From Sedimentisphaerales bacterium (GTDB lineage Bacteria > Planctomycetota > Phycisphaerae > Sedimentisphaerales > Anaerobacaceae): a stretch of DNA of 33,203 nt. The stretch covers positions 1 to 33,203 of the forward strand of contig JAUVXL010000017.1 in assembly GCA_030603595.1 (NCBI GenBank). The letters are read 5' to 3'. The notes under the pieces are model-generated. The model was given only the letters and a program-made list of their open reading frames with translations. It was not told the origin of the DNA and searched no databases. Each line of letters starts with the position of its first letter. The stretch's first letter is position 1. A program made the position numbers and the translations under genes. This document shows, piece after piece, positions 1 to 11,107 of the stretch.

Positions 1-3000
1 CGGCGTCGATTTTCTTATCGAGAGCAAGGAGGGCGACAGGATCCTTCACGGCGGCAGGATCATACCGGAGAGAGGCAGTTGGATCGAGATAGGCGTTACT
101 CACAAAGATGTTCTGGCGGTGAAAATCGACCAGTCCAGCAAGATACCCGCTACAGTTTTCTTGCGTGCGATTGATTCCAGGTATGGAACCACCGATGAGA
201 TTCTTCGACTTTTCTACGAGACCAAGAAGGTCGCCCTAAACAAGCTCGCGCCGACGATGTGGGCCGTTGAGGACATCGTGGACATCGAAACCGGCGAGAT
301 CATAGTGAAAGCCGGAACTCAGTTCAGCGACAGGGTCTCTATCGTCCAGGAAGCCCTCTCGGCCCCCAAGAGCAAGAGCGCCAAGAGCAAGAAGAAAGTG
401 AAGAAATCGAAGAAGAAGAAGACTGCGGTCGGGATCGAGGTTATCGAGTCGCCGCGTGATACTATGATTCTGACGACGCTTAGGGAGGATGATTGTCAAA
501 GTCACGAACAGGCGCTTTTGAAGTTCTATATGAGGCTGCGGCCTGGCAATCCGCCGAATGAAGAGAAGGCCAAGGCGTTCTTTGCCGAGAAGTTTTTCGA
601 TTCGAACCGTTATCGCCTTGGGAGGGTCGGCAGATTCAGGCTCAATCGCAAGTTTGGGCAGTCCGTGAGCGAGGAAGATATGACGCTTCGTCCGGAAGAC
701 TTCCTCAACACAATGAAGTACATCGCGGGCCTACGGAACAACGAGGGCAAGGTGGACGACATCGACCATCTGGGCAACAGACGGCTGCGCACGATTGATG
801 AACTTGCCGCCGATGAAATCAGAAAAGGGCTACTGAAGCTGCGGAAAACGGTTCAGGAGCGGATGAGTATGAAAAGGGACGCCGAAGAGGCGCCTCGCAT
901 CGCCGACTTAGTTAATTCCAAGAGCGTATCGAGCAGCATCAGCTACTTTTTCGGTCGCGGTGAACTAAGCCAGGTCGTGGACCAGACCAACGCATTGAGC
1001 CAGTTGGCTCACGAAAGACGACTCTCAGCTCTCGGTCCCGGAGGTCTCAACAGGAGGCGCGCCGGCTTTGAAGTGCGCGATGTGCACATTAGCCACTATG
1101 GCAGAATCTGCCCGATTGAGACGCCCGAAGGGACAAATATCGGGCTGATCGCCTCGCTGGCAATATTTGCAGCAATAGACGAATACGGATTTTTGCTCAC
1201 GCCTTACCGCAAGGTCAAGAACGGCAAGGCGACCGACGAGGTGGACTATCTTCGTGCCGATGAAGACATGAAGGCAGTCATTGCGGCCCCCAACACCTTC
1301 GATCCGGAGACGAATCGACTCCATAAAGGTCTTGTGCTTGCCATGAAGAATTCGGAACTGGCACAGGTAGCCAGCGAGGAAGTGGACTACGTTGATGTTT
1401 CGGCCAAGCAAATTGTCGGGATTTCAGCGTCGCTTATTCCGTTCCTTGAACACGACGATGCAAATCGTGCGTTGATGGGCTCTAACATGCAGCGTCAGGC
1501 CGTTCCATTGCTCAGGACTGAGCCTCCTCTGGTTGGCACGGGAATGGAAAAGGTAGTGGGGAACAACTCGAGTATGGTCGTTCGCGCCAAGAGTTCCGGC
1601 GTTGTTACCGAAGTGGACGCCACGAGGATTGTCATAGACCAGACCGACGAATATGAGTTGGCAAAATTCATAGGCCTCAATGAAAGGACCTGTCTAAACC
1701 AGAAGCCGATAATCAAACTTGGCGAGAAGGTTCGCAAAGGGCAGGTTATAGCGGACGGCGGGGGCACTTCAGAGGGCATCCTGGCGCTCGGCAAGAACAT
1801 CCTGGTAGGGTTCGTTTCCTATGACGGTTTCAACTTTGAGGACGCCATCATTGTCAGCGAGAGGCTCTGCAAGGACGACAGTTTTACGAGTATTCATATC
1901 GACGAGTTCACTGCTGAAGTTCGCGAAACGCGTCTGGGCAAGGAAGAATTCACGGCGGATATCCCCAACGTTAGCGAAAGGGCGCTGCGTAATCTTGATG
2001 AAAACGGTATTGTCTGCGAAGGCACGCGGATCTGTACGGGGGATATCCTTGTGGGCAAAGTGGTGCCGAAGAGTAAGACGGAGTTGACGCCGGAGGAAAA
2101 GCTACTGCACGCCATATTCGGCAGGGCCGGTGAAGACGTCAAGAATGACTCACTCGAGTTGCCCAGTGGATACGAAGGGGTGGTAATCAAAACCGAGCGA
2201 TTCACGAGGCGTGGCGCCGGCTCCGACGAAGAGAAAGAAGCTCTGGCCGTCCAGATCAAAGAGTATGAACAGCAGATGAGGACGAAGGAGTGCTTCTTGT
2301 TCAGGCAGATGATCGAGGCCGTCCATAAGAAGCTGGAAGTCAACATTATCGACCCCTCGACGCGTCAGAAAGTGGGAGCAAGCGATGATAACGAGGTCAT
2401 CTACGAGCAGATAGAGAACTTCAACATCAAATGGGTAAGGCCCGCCGGCGCACGCGACGATGTTCAGAAAGTCGTCGACAAGTTTTGGGTGAAGATTAGC
2501 GAAGTGCAAGAGGAAAGGACCCGCCGAATCGAAACCCTCAAGCACGGCGACGAATTGCCCAGCGGCGTGCTCCAGATGGTGAAAATCTACGTTGCTATTA
2601 AGAGGCCGCTGTCAATCGGGGATAAGATGGCTGGACGACACGGCAACAAGGGTGTTATCGCCAAGATTATGCCGGAGGAGGACATGCCTTTCCTCGCAGA
2701 CGGGACGCCTCTTGACATATTGCTGAATCCTCTGGGCGTACCGAGTCGAATGAACGTTGGGCAGATTCTGGAAACGCACCTCGGTTGGGTTGCGAAGGTT
2801 CTGGGCTTTAGTGCCGTTACGCCTGTTTTCGACGGAGTAACGGAAGAGAAGATACAGGAATTGACCGCCGAGGCAAATGCCCGCGTATCTCAGAGACGGG
2901 TCGAACTTGAAGAGCGGGGCGGGATTCCGCCGGCAGACGAGTTCTTTGTGACCATCCCGAAGGCGCTCAAGACGCAACTGTATGACGGCAGGACGGGCGA

Positions 3001-3394
3001 GCCGTTCGACCAGAAGGCGACCATCGGATATATCTACATGATGAAACTTCATCACCTGGTGGATGACAAGATTCATGCCAGAGCGACCGGGCCTTACAGC
3101 CTTATTACCCAACAGCCGTTGGGAGGAAAGGCAAGAACCGGCGGGCAGCGCTTCGGCGAAATGGAGGTCTGGGCGCTGGAGGGCTACGGCGCCGCTTATA
3201 CGCTCCAGGAGATGCTGACAGTCAAAAGCGACGATGTCGAGGGTCGGACGAAGATTTACGAGTCTATGGTCAAGGGGCAGAACACGCTTGAAGCCGGCAC
3301 TCCCCTGTCTTTCGACGTGCTGTGCAATGAATTAAGAGGTCTGGGACTCAATATACTGCTTGAGAAGAAACGCTTGGGAAGCAATGCTCTGTAA
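1..3394 (+). CDS. rpoB: RNA polymerase beta subunit, 5'-truncated by window edge
   Basis: This is the beta subunit of the core RNA polymerase, which forms one side of the active-site cleft and holds the rifampicin pocket. The reading frame is open from the first full codon at base 2, and the upstream residues ([11 protein letters not shown], then KIPAT) match the RpoB N-terminal lobe. The real start is therefore outside the window, and the GTG at 119 is not the start. About 1130 codons are present. The rifampicin region (about 955-1040) keeps Gln513, Asp516, Ser522, His526, Arg529 and Ser531 in E. coli numbering, but has Val at 514. [12 protein letters not shown] lies near 2617-2652, and the conserved [15 protein letters not shown] end is near 3150-3195. 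A lysine-rich stretch at about 368-421 is unusual. The gene lies 48 bases before rpoC and is surely cotranscribed with it. Confidence 0.97.
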   Translation, partial: GVDFLIESKEGDRILHGGRIIPERGSWIEIGVTHKDVLAVKIDQSSKIPATVFLRAIDSRYGTTDEILRLFYETKKVALNKLAPTMWAVEDIVDIETGEIIVKAGTQFSDRVSIVQEALSAPKSKSAKSKKKVKKSKKKKTAVGIEVIESPRDTMILTTLREDDCQSHEQALLKFYMRLRPGNPPNEEKAKAFFAEKFFDSNRYRLGRVGRFRLNRKFGQSVSEEDMTLRPEDFLNTMKYIAGLRNNEGKVDDIDHLGNRRLRTIDELAADEIRKGLLKLRKTVQERMSMKRDAEEAPRIADLVNSKSVSSSISYFFGRGELSQVVDQTNALSQLAHERRLSALGPGGLNRRRAGFEVRDVHISHYGRICPIETPEGTNIGLIASLAIFAAIDEYGFLLTPYRKVKNGKATDEVDYLRADEDMKAVIAAPNTFDPETNRLHKGLVLAMKNSELAQVASEEVDYVDVSAKQIVGISASLIPFLEHDDANRALMGSNMQRQAVPLLRTEPPLVGTGMEKVVGNNSSMVVRAKSSGVVTEVDATRIVIDQTDEYELAKFIGLNERTCLNQKPIIKLGEKVRKGQVIADGGGTSEGILALGKNILVGFVSYDGFNFEDAIIVSERLCKDDSFTSIHIDEFTAEVRETRLGKEEFTADIPNVSERALRNLDENGIVCEGTRICTGDILVGKVVPKSKTELTPEEKLLHAIFGRAGEDVKNDSLELPSGYEGVVIKTERFTRRGAGSDEEKEALAVQIKEYEQQMRTKECFLFRQMIEAVHKKLEVNIIDPSTRQKVGASDDNEVIYEQIENFNIKWVRPAGARDDVQKVVDKFWVKISEVQEERTRRIETLKHGDELPSGVLQMVKIYVAIKRPLSIGDKMAGRHGNKGVIAKIMPEEDMPFLADGTPLDILLNPLGVPSRMNVGQILETHLGWVAKVLGFSAVTPVFDGVTEEKIQELTAEANARVSQRRVELEERGGIPPADEFFVTIPKALKTQLYDGRTGEPFDQKATIGYIYMMKLHHLVDDKIHARATGPYSLITQQPLGGKARTGGQRFGEMEVWALEGYGAAYTLQEMLTVKSDDVEGRTKIYESMVKGQNTLEAGTPLSFDVLCNELRGLGLNILLEKKRLGSNAL

Positions 3395-3400
3395 AACTGA

Positions 3401-3426
3401 TTGATTATTGAGCATTCAATCGTCAA
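3401..3426 (+). other. rpoB-rpoC intergenic hairpin
   Basis: The 48-base spacer contains a small stem: ATTGA (3407-3411) pairs with TCAAT (3416-3420) around a GCAT loop. TTGA (3401-3404) and TCAA (3423-3426) can extend it past a 2x2 internal loop. There is no T-run, so it is not an intrinsic terminator. It could be an RNA processing or stability element, but that role is inferred only from position. The rpoC ribosome binding site AAGGGG (3431-3436) follows it. Confidence 0.35.
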
Positions 3427-3442
3427 TTGCAAGGGGCCTTAA

Positions 3443-6400
3443 ATGTTAGGAAGTATTTACGACCGCATCAACGACTATGGCTCGGTTAAGATCTGTTTGG
3501 CCAGTCCGAATGATATTCGCAGTTGGTCTTTCGGCGAGGTTCGCAAGCCGGAGACTATCAACTACCGCACTTACCGTCCGGAGAAAGACGGGCTGTTTTG
3601 CGAGCGAATATTTGGCCCGGAAAGAGACTGGGAGTGCGCGTGCGGCAAGTACAAGGGGACGAAGTTTAAGGGTATCATCTGTGATCGATGCGGCGTAAAA
3701 GTGACGCACAGCCGCGTTCGGCGCAAGAGGATGGGCCATATCAATCTGGCCGCCCCGGTTATCCATATTTGGTTCTTCAAGGCCATCCCCAACCGCCTCG
3801 GGACATTGCTGGCAATGAAAAGCGTGAACCTCGAAAAGATAATCTACTTCCAGGATTACGTGGTTGTGGATGTCGGGCAGACGCCCCTGAAGCTTGGTCA
3901 ATTGCTCAGCGAAGGTGAATACCGAGAGGCGGTCGAGAAGTACGGGGGCGCATTCAAGGCCGTTATGGGGGCCGAGGCCATCAAGGCGTTGTTGACGGCT
4001 CTCGATCTCGAAGCTGTGAGTGTCGAACTCAGGGAGGCGATGGAAAAGACTAACAGCAAGCAGAAGATCAAAGACCTCACGAAACGACTGAAAACCGTCA
4101 ATGAGGTCAGAAACAGCGGCAACAAGCCTGAGTGGATGGTGCTCGATGTAGTTCCGGTTATCCCGCCGGACCTGAGGCCCTTGGTTCTTCTGGAGAGGGA
4201 TAATTTCGCCACGAGCGATCTGAACGATCTTTACAGACGTATCATCAATCGAAACAACCGGCTTAAGAAACTTATCGATCTTAACGCGCCGGATGTCATT
4301 ATCCGTAATGAAAAGCGTATGCTTCAGCAGGCGGTCGATTCACTGTTGGACAACGGTCGTTGTCGCAGGCCCGTTCTGGGCAGCAACAATCGCCCGCTGA
4401 AGTCCCTGACGGATATGATCAAAGGCAAGCAGGGCCGATTCCGCGAGAATCTGCTCGGCAAGCGCGTCGATTACTCTGCTCGGTCGGTAATCGTCGTAGG
4501 TCCCAACCTGAAACTCCATCAGTGCGGGCTGCCGAAGAAGATCGCCCTGGAATTGTACCAGCCGTTTATCATTCGCAAGCTCAAACAACACGGGCTCTCC
4601 GACACGATTAAAAGCGCCAAGAGAATGATCGAACGACGTGACGAGCAGGTCTGGGATATCCTCGAGGAAGTGATTCATCAGCACCCGGTCCTGCTGAACC
4701 GTGCTCCTACGCTTCACCGCATGGGCGTGCAGGCGTTTGAGCCGGTTCTCGTTGAAGGCAATGCCATTATGCTGCATCCGCTGGCGTGCAAAGGCTTCAA
4801 CGCAGACTTTGACGGCGACCAGATGGCTGTTCATCTTCCGCTGAGCGTCGAGGCACAGGCCGAAACACATATCCTGATGATGACTACCGGGAATATTTTC
4901 TCGCCCTCGAACGGTTTTCCAATGGTCGGGCCCTCTCAGGATATGGTTATGGGCAACTACTATTTGACCCATTTTAATGCGCGCGAGTGGGCCGATATCC
5001 ACGGAGACGAAAGGATTGCTGTTTTCAGAGATCCTTTCGAGGCAATGATGGCGCACGATACCGGCAAGATCCATTTGCACACAAAGATAAAGGTCCGTAT
5101 CTCCAAGCAGCTCGAAAGCTGCTCGGACGCATCGTCAGCGGGCAAGGAAAAGAGCGACTCAGCATCCGCGTCGAGGCGATCCGGTGGCACAGTTGTCGAG
5201 ACAACAGTGGGCAGATGCATCTTCAATGATATGTTGCCGGCCGGAATGCCGTTCTACAACGAGACGATGTCACAGAGGAAACTGGGCCAAGTAATCAGTG
5301 ATTGCTTCAAGTACGCAGGTTCCGCCGAGACCATCGATTTGCTCGACAGAATAAAGGATTTGGGCTTCAAACACGCTACACTTGCAGGTCTTAGCTTTGG
5401 CATTACCGACCTGAAAATACCGTCGAGGAAGCCGGAGATCATCGAACAGGCTGAGAAGAGAGTCGATAAAATCCACAAGAACTACGACAATGGTGTCCTC
5501 ACCGAGGGCGAGCGATACAATCAGGTGATCGACGCCTGGACGAATGCTCGTGTTGCCGTTACGAATGAGATGATGCGAGGGCTGAAGGAGGATACTGCAG
5601 ACGACGGGACGCCCTACCTGAACCCGATATTCCTTATGAGCGATTCCGGCGCAAGGGGCAGCGTTGACCAGATTCAGCAGCTTGCCGGCATGAGGGCCTT
5701 GATGGCCAAACCGAGCGGCGAGATTATCGAAACGCCGATCAAAGCGAACTTCCGCGAGGGCCTGACGGTTCTCGAGTATTTTAGTTCAACGCATGGTGCT
5801 CGCAAGGGCCTGGCTGATACTGCACTGAAGACCGCGAACTCCGGCTATCTTACTCGTAAACTTATTGACGTAGCGCAGAATGTGATCGTGATGGAGCGTG
5901 ACTGCCAGACGCTCCAGGGCATTACGAAGAGCGTTGTCAGCCGAGGCGAACAAGTTGATGTCCCGCTCTCGGAGTTGATCGTAGGCAGGACCGCCAGAGA
6001 TAATATTCGCAACCCAATCGCCGACGAGATGATTGTTCGTGAGAACGAGGTGATAACGCACGAAGCGGCGGCAAAGATTGAGGCTCTGGGCCTTGATGCC
6101 ATCAGGGTAAGAAGCCCACTGACCTGTGACAGCGCGTTTGGCATTTGTGCGAAGTGCTACGGTTGGGATATGAGCACGGGTTGTTTGGTCGAAGAGGGCT
6201 CTGCCGTCGGCATTGTCGCGGCACAGTCAATCGGCGAGCCGGGCACTCAGTTGACTCTGCGCACCTTCCACACCGGTGGAGTTGCTGAAAGAGCCATTCT
6301 CGAGCGCCAGCAAAGCGCTCCTCAGGCTGGGAAAATCCAGTATCGTGATATTAACGCCGTCTCGGTCAAGCGGCAAGACGGTGTCCGTGAGGTCGTCGCG

Positions 6401-7792
6401 TTAAAGCGCAACGGTGAAATTGCCCTGCTTGACGCAAAGGACCGTGAACTCGACAGGTTCAAAGTGCCTTACGGCGGAATTATCGTTGTTAAGGACGGAC
6501 AAACGGTCAAAGCTGACGCTCCGCTGTTCAAATGGGACCCTCACCGTATTCCTATCCTTGCTGAAGCCGATGGGATTAGCCGGTTTGTGGACATCGTCGA
6601 AGGTGAGACGATTGGAATTGAAGAAGAACGAAAGGGACAGGCCGGCAAGCCGATCGTCATCGAGCATAAGGGCGACAAGCACCCACAGATTATCGTCGAA
6701 GACGCCAAGGGCAAGATTCTCGACGTACACTATTTGCCTGCGGGAGCGAGAATCGAGGTTATCGAGGGCCAGAAGGTCCAGGCCGGCCAGTTACTTGCAC
6801 ATCAGCCCAGAGCGACCGGCGGCACTCAGGATATTACCGGTGGTCTGCCCAGAGTTACCGAGGTCTTCGAGGCCAGAAAGCCGAAGGATCCTGCTGCTAT
6901 GGCTGAGATTAGCGGACGAGTCGAGTTGCGAAGCGATAAGCGCAAAGGCAAAATGACGATTATTATTCGCAACGAAGAAAGCGAAATGGAGAAAGAGCAC
7001 CATGTTCCGCGCGACCGGCACCTCAATGTTCATACCGGTGACTTGTCCGAAGCCGGTGATGCCCTCACCGACGGACCGCTCGTGCCCCACGATATCCTGC
7101 GAATCAAGGGTGAAGAGGCGCTGCAGAGGTACCTGATCAGGGAAATACAGAATGTCTATCGCTCGCAGAACGTGAATATCAACGATAAGCACATTGAAAT
7201 CATCTGCTCGCAGATGATGCGAAAGATTGAGATCGAGTCTGTCGGGGACAGTTCGTTCCTGCCGGGCGAAGTTGTGGACAAGTTTGTGTTTAGAAAAGAG
7301 AATGATAGACTGACTCACAGTGTCAGAATCGCTAATCCCGGCGATGTAACCGATCTCCAAGAAGATGACGTTATCGACAAGAAAGAGCTTGGCGCTCTCA
7401 ACGAGAAGGTCGAAATGATTGGCGGGACGGCGGCAAAGGGCAAGCGGGCAAAGCCTGCAATCGCCCAGACGCTGCTATTGGGCATTACCAAGGCGTCTTT
7501 GTGGTCGGAGAGCTTCATCGCTGCTGCGAGCTTCCAGGAAACAACGAAAGTCTTGACTCAGGCGTCTTTGGCGGGTAAGATAGACAAACTGTATGGCCTG
7601 AAGGAGAACGTTATACTCGGCCACCTTATACCGGCCGGCACCGCCTTCAAGCCGCACTTGGATATTAGGGTCAAGCACCTCGTCGAGGCGCCGCTGCCCA
7701 AGGAATTTGTTGAAGTTGAAGAGGTTCTCGAAGCCAAGGAGGCCGAGGCGAAGGCCGAAGCCGCCATTAAGGAAGTTTTGGGCATCAAATAA
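3443..7792 (+). CDS. rpoC: RNA polymerase beta' subunit
   Basis: This is the beta' subunit (1449 aa), which carries the catalytic magnesium site of core RNA polymerase. The first zinc site is Cys65, Cys67, Cys80 and Cys83. The absolutely conserved [12 protein letters not shown] is at residues 453-464, with Asp455, 457 and 459 chelating Mg2+. The second zinc site is Cys821, Cys895, Cys902 and Cys905. The trigger-loop region around [16 protein letters not shown] is intact at about 6235-6282. The length is near the usual 1400 aa. A short Ser/Ala/Lys-rich insertion lies at about residues 556-582. The ATG is preceded by AAGGGG with 6-base spacing. It sits between rpoB and rpsL with short gaps, so rpoBC-rpsL-rpsG is probably one transcript. 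Confidence 0.98.
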   Translation: MLGSIYDRINDYGSVKICLASPNDIRSWSFGEVRKPETINYRTYRPEKDGLFCERIFGPERDWECACGKYKGTKFKGIICDRCGVKVTHSRVRRKRMGHINLAAPVIHIWFFKAIPNRLGTLLAMKSVNLEKIIYFQDYVVVDVGQTPLKLGQLLSEGEYREAVEKYGGAFKAVMGAEAIKALLTALDLEAVSVELREAMEKTNSKQKIKDLTKRLKTVNEVRNSGNKPEWMVLDVVPVIPPDLRPLVLLERDNFATSDLNDLYRRIINRNNRLKKLIDLNAPDVIIRNEKRMLQQAVDSLLDNGRCRRPVLGSNNRPLKSLTDMIKGKQGRFRENLLGKRVDYSARSVIVVGPNLKLHQCGLPKKIALELYQPFIIRKLKQHGLSDTIKSAKRMIERRDEQVWDILEEVIHQHPVLLNRAPTLHRMGVQAFEPVLVEGNAIMLHPLACKGFNADFDGDQMAVHLPLSVEAQAETHILMMTTGNIFSPSNGFPMVGPSQDMVMGNYYLTHFNAREWADIHGDERIAVFRDPFEAMMAHDTGKIHLHTKIKVRISKQLESCSDASSAGKEKSDSASASRRSGGTVVETTVGRCIFNDMLPAGMPFYNETMSQRKLGQVISDCFKYAGSAETIDLLDRIKDLGFKHATLAGLSFGITDLKIPSRKPEIIEQAEKRVDKIHKNYDNGVLTEGERYNQVIDAWTNARVAVTNEMMRGLKEDTADDGTPYLNPIFLMSDSGARGSVDQIQQLAGMRALMAKPSGEIIETPIKANFREGLTVLEYFSSTHGARKGLADTALKTANSGYLTRKLIDVAQNVIVMERDCQTLQGITKSVVSRGEQVDVPLSELIVGRTARDNIRNPIADEMIVRENEVITHEAAAKIEALGLDAIRVRSPLTCDSAFGICAKCYGWDMSTGCLVEEGSAVGIVAAQSIGEPGTQLTLRTFHTGGVAERAILERQQSAPQAGKIQYRDINAVSVKRQDGVREVVALKRNGEIALLDAKDRELDRFKVPYGGIIVVKDGQTVKADAPLFKWDPHRIPILAEADGISRFVDIVEGETIGIEEERKGQAGKPIVIEHKGDKHPQIIVEDAKGKILDVHYLPAGARIEVIEGQKVQAGQLLAHQPRATGGTQDITGGLPRVTEVFEARKPKDPAAMAEISGRVELRSDKRKGKMTIIIRNEESEMEKEHHVPRDRHLNVHTGDLSEAGDALTDGPLVPHDILRIKGEEALQRYLIREIQNVYRSQNVNINDKHIEIICSQMMRKIEIESVGDSSFLPGEVVDKFVFRKENDRLTHSVRIANPGDVTDLQEDDVIDKKELGALNEKVEMIGGTAAKGKRAKPAIAQTLLLGITKASLWSESFIAAASFQETTKVLTQASLAGKIDKLYGLKENVILGHLIPAGTAFKPHLDIRVKHLVEAPLPKEFVEVEEVLEAKEAEAKAEAAIKEVLGIK

Positions 7793-7825
7793 TTACTTGT
7801 TGTTCTGCTGTAAGAGATACACATT

Positions 7826-8191
7826 ATGCCGACTATAAACCAGTTAGTTAGACGTCCGAGGTCAAAGTCAAAGGGCCGAAAAAGAGTTTCCGATATCAGC
7901 GGGTCGCCTCAAAAACGGGGTGTCTGTCTCATTGTCAGGACTCAAACGCCGAAGAAACCGAACTCCGCTCTGCGGAAAATCGCCCGTGTCAGGCTGACCA
8001 ACGGCAAGGAAGTTACGGCGTATATCCCCGGCATCGACCACAACCTCCAGGAGCACAGCACGGTTATAATCCGTGGCGGGCGAGTGCGAGACTTGCCCGG
8101 TGTTCGTTATCATATTGTTCGCGGCGTTCTTGACTGTGCCGGTGTTGCAAATCGCAAACAGGGCAGAAGCAAGTACGGGGCAAAGAAATAG
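7826..8191 (+). CDS. rpsL: 30S ribosomal protein S12
   Basis: S12 (121 aa) lines the decoding centre of the 30S subunit and is the classical streptomycin-resistance locus. The family core is clear: NQLVR near the N-terminus, [11 protein letters not shown] at 41-51, HNLQEHS at 72-78, and DLPGVRYH. Lengths and gaps match E. coli numbering exactly. Lys43, one resistance position, is conserved. Position 88, normally lysine in the motif RVKDLPGV, is arginine here (codon CGA). The start is the only good ATG, 33 bases after rpoC, with a weak purine-rich site (AAGAGA). rpsG follows after 36 bases. Confidence 0.97.
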   Translation: MPTINQLVRRPRSKSKGRKRVSDISGSPQKRGVCLIVRTQTPKKPNSALRKIARVRLTNGKEVTAYIPGIDHNLQEHSTVIIRGGRVRDLPGVRYHIVRGVLDCAGVANRKQGRSKYGAKK

Positions 8192-8227
8192 CGCGTAGTA
8201 GAAGTCGAAAAAGACCAGGTACAGAAT

Positions 8228-8701
8228 ATGGCGAAAAAGTTCACAAGTTCAAGTCAGCAGCTTAAGCCGGATCCGAAGCTGAATAGCAAGCTTGTCTCCA
8301 AGTTCATCAACGCTCTGATGTTGGGCGGCAAAAAGAGCACGGCACAACGTGTTTTTTACGATGCTCTCGATATCATCGGCAAGAAGATCACCGATGCCGA
8401 GCCGCTCGAGGTGTTTGAAAAGGCTGTTAATAACGCCAGACCATTGATCGAGGTGCGCAGCAAGCGTGTCGGAGGCGCCAGCTATCAGGTCCCGATGCAG
8501 GTAAGCAGCAAGCGGCAGCAGTCTTTGGCTTTTAGGTGGATATTGGTCTCGGCAAGGGGCAAAAAGGGAAAACCTATGTGCCAGCGTCTTGCAACCGAGC
8601 TCATGGACGCCTATAACGAGACCGGCGGCGCGATGACCACCAGGGAAAACATCCACAGGATGGCTGAAGCGAACAAGGCTTTTGCCCATTTTGCCTGGTA
8701 G
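8228..8701 (+). CDS. rpsG: 30S ribosomal protein S7
   Basis: S7 (157 aa) is a primary 16S rRNA binder that nucleates the 30S head and contacts the E-site tRNA. Family signatures are the [20 protein letters not shown] start, GGKKSTAQ, the [14 protein letters not shown] stretch, and the end motif [18 protein letters not shown]. The length matches the bacterial family. It is the last gene before the strong terminator at 8716-8761, so the rpoB-rpoC-rpsL-rpsG transcript probably ends here rather than running into fusA. The TAG stop is 14 bases before the terminator stem. Confidence 0.97.
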   Translation: MAKKFTSSSQQLKPDPKLNSKLVSKFINALMLGGKKSTAQRVFYDALDIIGKKITDAEPLEVFEKAVNNARPLIEVRSKRVGGASYQVPMQVSSKRQQSLAFRWILVSARGKKGKPMCQRLATELMDAYNETGGAMTTRENIHRMAEANKAFAHFAW

Positions 8702-8715
8702 TAGCAGGGGTTTAC

Positions 8716-8761
8716 AACTGCCACGGTTCATTATGCCAAGATGACCGTGGCAGTTTTTTTA
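8716..8761 (+). terminator. Intrinsic terminator after rpsG
   Basis: A perfect 12-bp inverted repeat, AACTGCCACGGT (8716-8727) and ACCGTGGCAGTT (8744-8755), has a 16-base loop and is followed by an uninterrupted run of T (8754-8760). This is a textbook Rho-independent terminator. It splits the str-type cluster into rpoBC-rpsLG and fusA. Confidence 0.93.
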
Positions 8762-8767
8762 TTAGCT

Positions 8768-8796
8768 TTGCGAATCATTGTTTGCCGTGCGATACG
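8768..8796 (+). promoter_or_regulatory. Weak candidate promoter for fusA
   Basis: Because a strong terminator precedes fusA, the gene needs its own promoter or read-through. The best candidate is TTGCGA (8768-8773), a 17-base spacer, then GATACG (8791-8796), with TGC immediately before the -10 as in extended -10 promoters. The hexamer matches are only 4/6 and 3/6, so the call is tentative. Confidence 0.25.
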
Positions 8797-8829
8797 CGAG
8801 AAACGATGATAAGCTCCGAGACGATAGTA

Positions 8830-10905
8830 ATGTCGAGTAATTTAGAGAAATTGCGTAATATTGGGATTATGGCCCACATCGACGCCGGTAAAACGACAGT
8901 TACCGAGCGCATTCTCTATTACGCGGGCAAGACTTACAAAATGGGAGAGGTCCACAACGGGACCGCGGTTATGGACTTTATGGAGGAAGAGCAAAAACGC
9001 GGGATTACTATCACCTCCGCTGCGACAAAATGCCCGTGGAAGGAATTCGAGATAAATCTTATCGATACTCCGGGCCATATCGATTTCACGGCGGAGGTCG
9101 AAAGGTCTTTGCGGGTCCTCGACGGCGCTGTTGCCGTATTTGACGGCAGCGAGGGGGTCCAGGCACAGAGCGAGACTGTTTGGAGGCAGGGCCGGGAATA
9201 CAATCTGCCTTGTATCTGCTTTATCAACAAGATGGACAAGATCGGGGCCGATTTCGAGATGTCCGTCGAGAGTATCCGCGACAAGCTGCTGGCGAATCCT
9301 ATTGTTCTCCAGCTTCCTATTGGTGCAGGGGATTCCTTTGCCGGCGTCATAGACCTTATCAAAATGCAGGCTGTGTTTTACAAGACCGAGCAAATGGGCG
9401 CGACTTTCGAAGAGGCCGATATTCCAGCCGATTTGTTGGAAGCGGCCGAGCGGCAGAGACGCGAGACGATCGAACTTGCAGCCGAATACGACGAGGAGTT
9501 GATGGATCGGTATGTCCATGATGAGCCTGTTGGCGCCGAAATGATCTGCCGGGCCATTAGAAAGGGGACTTTGGCCAACGAGCTTCATCCCGTATTTGCG
9601 GGGTCAGCGCTGAAATACATCGGCGTCCAGAGGCTTCTCGATGGCGTGTTGGCCTACTTGCCCTCGCCGCTGGACAGGCCGGTTCTCACAGGACACAACC
9701 CATCCGATAAAAAGAAGGAGATCGCCGTCAAGTGCGACCCGAAGGGCAGTATGGTCGCCCTGGCATTCAAGATTACAAGCGATGCGCACGGAGATCTTTA
9801 CTTTCTGAGGATATATCAGGGTAAATTAAAATCCGGGTCCAGGGTTCTGAATGTTAATCGCGAGAAGCGCGAAAACATTACCAGGATTTTCGAGATGCAC
9901 GCTAAAGAGCGAAAGATCCTGGATTCCGCGTCTGCCGGCGATATCGTGGCGGTCGTCGGCCTGAAACAAACGCTTACCGGGGATACGGTTTGCGACCCGA
10001 AGAAGCCGGTTGCGCTGCCGAGCATAGCGTTTCCTCAGACCGTTATCAATATGTCGATAGAGCCGAGGACTACTGCTGAAAAGGCGAAATTGGGCGAAGC
10101 ACTGGCCGATTTGAAGCGTGAGGATCCCACTTTTGAGTGTAAGTTTGACAGCGAAACGGGCCAGACGATCATCAGCGGGATGGGCGAGCTTCATCTTGAA
10201 GTGCTCCAGCATAAGCTTGTAAAGGAAAAAGGTGTCAACATCAGGGTTGGCAGGCCTCGGGTGGCTTATAAAGAAGCCATCACACGCGCGTCAGAGGTAG
10301 AGGGTAAGTTTGTGCGTCAAACGGGTGGTCACGGCCAATACGGCCATGTTGTCCTAAAAATCGAGCCGCTTATTACCGAGGATGGCCACTGGAGTCGGGA
10401 TATTGAATTTGAGTGCAAGGCGGGGGGAGATGCAGTGCCCAGAGAGTACGTTTCCGACGTTGAGAGAGGGGCCAGAGATGCTTTGGGCTGTGGCGTTTTA
10501 GCGGGCTATCCTCTTGTGGGGCTTAAAGTTACGTTAATTGATGGCTCGTTCCATTCGGTAGATTCGTCGTCGTTGGCGTTCGAGCAGGCTGCCGCTATCG
10601 CAGTAGAAAAGGGGCTCAAGGCTGCAGGGCCGGTGCTGCTTGAGCCAGTAATGCGCCTGGAGGCGATTGTGCCGCAGGCCAATTTTGGCGCCGTGCAGGG
10701 AAGTCTGCTCGCGAAAAGAGGTCTAATCAGCGGTTGTCGCATCCATGGGAATATGCAGGTTATCGACGCCAAGGTTCCGTTGGTTGAAATGTTCGGCTAT
10801 TCGAGTGAAATCAGGAGCGCTACGGCGGGCAGGGGGTCGTTTACTATGGAGCCGCTGAGCTACGAGAAGGTGCCTGACCAGATCGCCGGGCGGATCATTA
10901 TCTGA
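8830..10905 (+). CDS. fusA: Elongation factor G (translocase GTPase)
   Basis: EF-G (691 aa) drives tRNA-mRNA translocation and, with RRF, ribosome recycling. G-domain motifs are all present: AHIDAGKTT (residues 15-23), [10 protein letters not shown] (57-66), DTPGH (79-83) and NKMDK (133-137). Domain IV has GGHGQYGHV and FHSVDSS, which keeps the tip-loop histidine. The start at ATG 8830 gives [18 protein letters not shown], which matches family N-termini. ATG 8806 or TTG 8782 would add 8 or 16 residues without homology. Domain V diverges from the common EYMGDVIGDL pattern, reading [15 protein letters not shown], so it may be one of several EF-G paralogues known in planctomycetes. No tuf follows. 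Confidence 0.95.
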   Translation: MSSNLEKLRNIGIMAHIDAGKTTVTERILYYAGKTYKMGEVHNGTAVMDFMEEEQKRGITITSAATKCPWKEFEINLIDTPGHIDFTAEVERSLRVLDGAVAVFDGSEGVQAQSETVWRQGREYNLPCICFINKMDKIGADFEMSVESIRDKLLANPIVLQLPIGAGDSFAGVIDLIKMQAVFYKTEQMGATFEEADIPADLLEAAERQRRETIELAAEYDEELMDRYVHDEPVGAEMICRAIRKGTLANELHPVFAGSALKYIGVQRLLDGVLAYLPSPLDRPVLTGHNPSDKKKEIAVKCDPKGSMVALAFKITSDAHGDLYFLRIYQGKLKSGSRVLNVNREKRENITRIFEMHAKERKILDSASAGDIVAVVGLKQTLTGDTVCDPKKPVALPSIAFPQTVINMSIEPRTTAEKAKLGEALADLKREDPTFECKFDSETGQTIISGMGELHLEVLQHKLVKEKGVNIRVGRPRVAYKEAITRASEVEGKFVRQTGGHGQYGHVVLKIEPLITEDGHWSRDIEFECKAGGDAVPREYVSDVERGARDALGCGVLAGYPLVGLKVTLIDGSFHSVDSSSLAFEQAAAIAVEKGLKAAGPVLLEPVMRLEAIVPQANFGAVQGSLLAKRGLISGCRIHGNMQVIDAKVPLVEMFGYSSEIRSATAGRGSFTMEPLSYEKVPDQIAGRIII

Positions 10906-10927
10906 CCGAGAAAAAGGTTGAATTTTT

Positions 10928-11090
10928 TGGCATGGTTCAATTCTGGGTGGCAGCCTCAAGCGCAGCTTGGGGATGGCAAAGCTCCGAAAGCGGTGCAACC
11001 ATCCCTCCCTTAGGGAAGGCTGCCACACTCTATGAAACCACAAATAATGTTACCTGGAATTTGATTTATTTGAACCATGCCAGTTTTTTT
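10928..11090 (+). terminator. Terminator-like long hairpin after fusA, loop interrupted by a structured element
   Basis: A perfect 13-bp inverted repeat brackets this region: TGGCATGGTTCAA (10928-10940) and TTGAACCATGCCA (11070-11082). The right arm runs into G plus seven T, then GTG and seven more T. That is the signature of the fusA terminator. Its loop is 129 bases, far longer than usual, because an 80-base four-way-junction element (10947-11026) lies inside it. Whether termination still works with this loop is unknown. Confidence 0.65.
10947..11026 (+). repeat. Palindromic element folding as a linker-free four-way junction
   Basis: Four helices close with no unpaired base at the junction. 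P1 is GTGGCAGCCT (10947-10956) with AGGCTGCCAC (11017-11026). P2 is CAAGC (10957-10961) with GCTTG (10965-10969). P3 is GGGATGG (10970-10976) with CCATCCC (10999-11005), carrying a 22-base apical region. P4 is TCCC (11006-11009) with GGGA (11013-11016). The 26 base pairs are all Watson-Crick. It may be a mobile REP-like palindrome inserted in the terminator loop, or a structured RNA; I recognise no named family. No clear target-site duplication is visible. Confidence 0.7.
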
Positions 11091-11107
11091 GTGTTTTTTT
11101 CAAAATT

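Noticed and set aside
119-3394. GTG at 119 as the rpoB start
   Set aside because: The frame is open to base 2, and the upstream codons encode conserved RpoB sequence, so the gene begins outside the window.
4340-5080. Long minus-strand frame of 246 codons inside rpoC
   Set aside because: It lies wholly opposite a conserved essential gene, has no ribosome binding site and shows no recognisable domain; a shadow frame.
8842-9588. Minus-strand frame of 248 codons inside fusA
   Set aside because: Antisense to the conserved G-domain, with no independent features.
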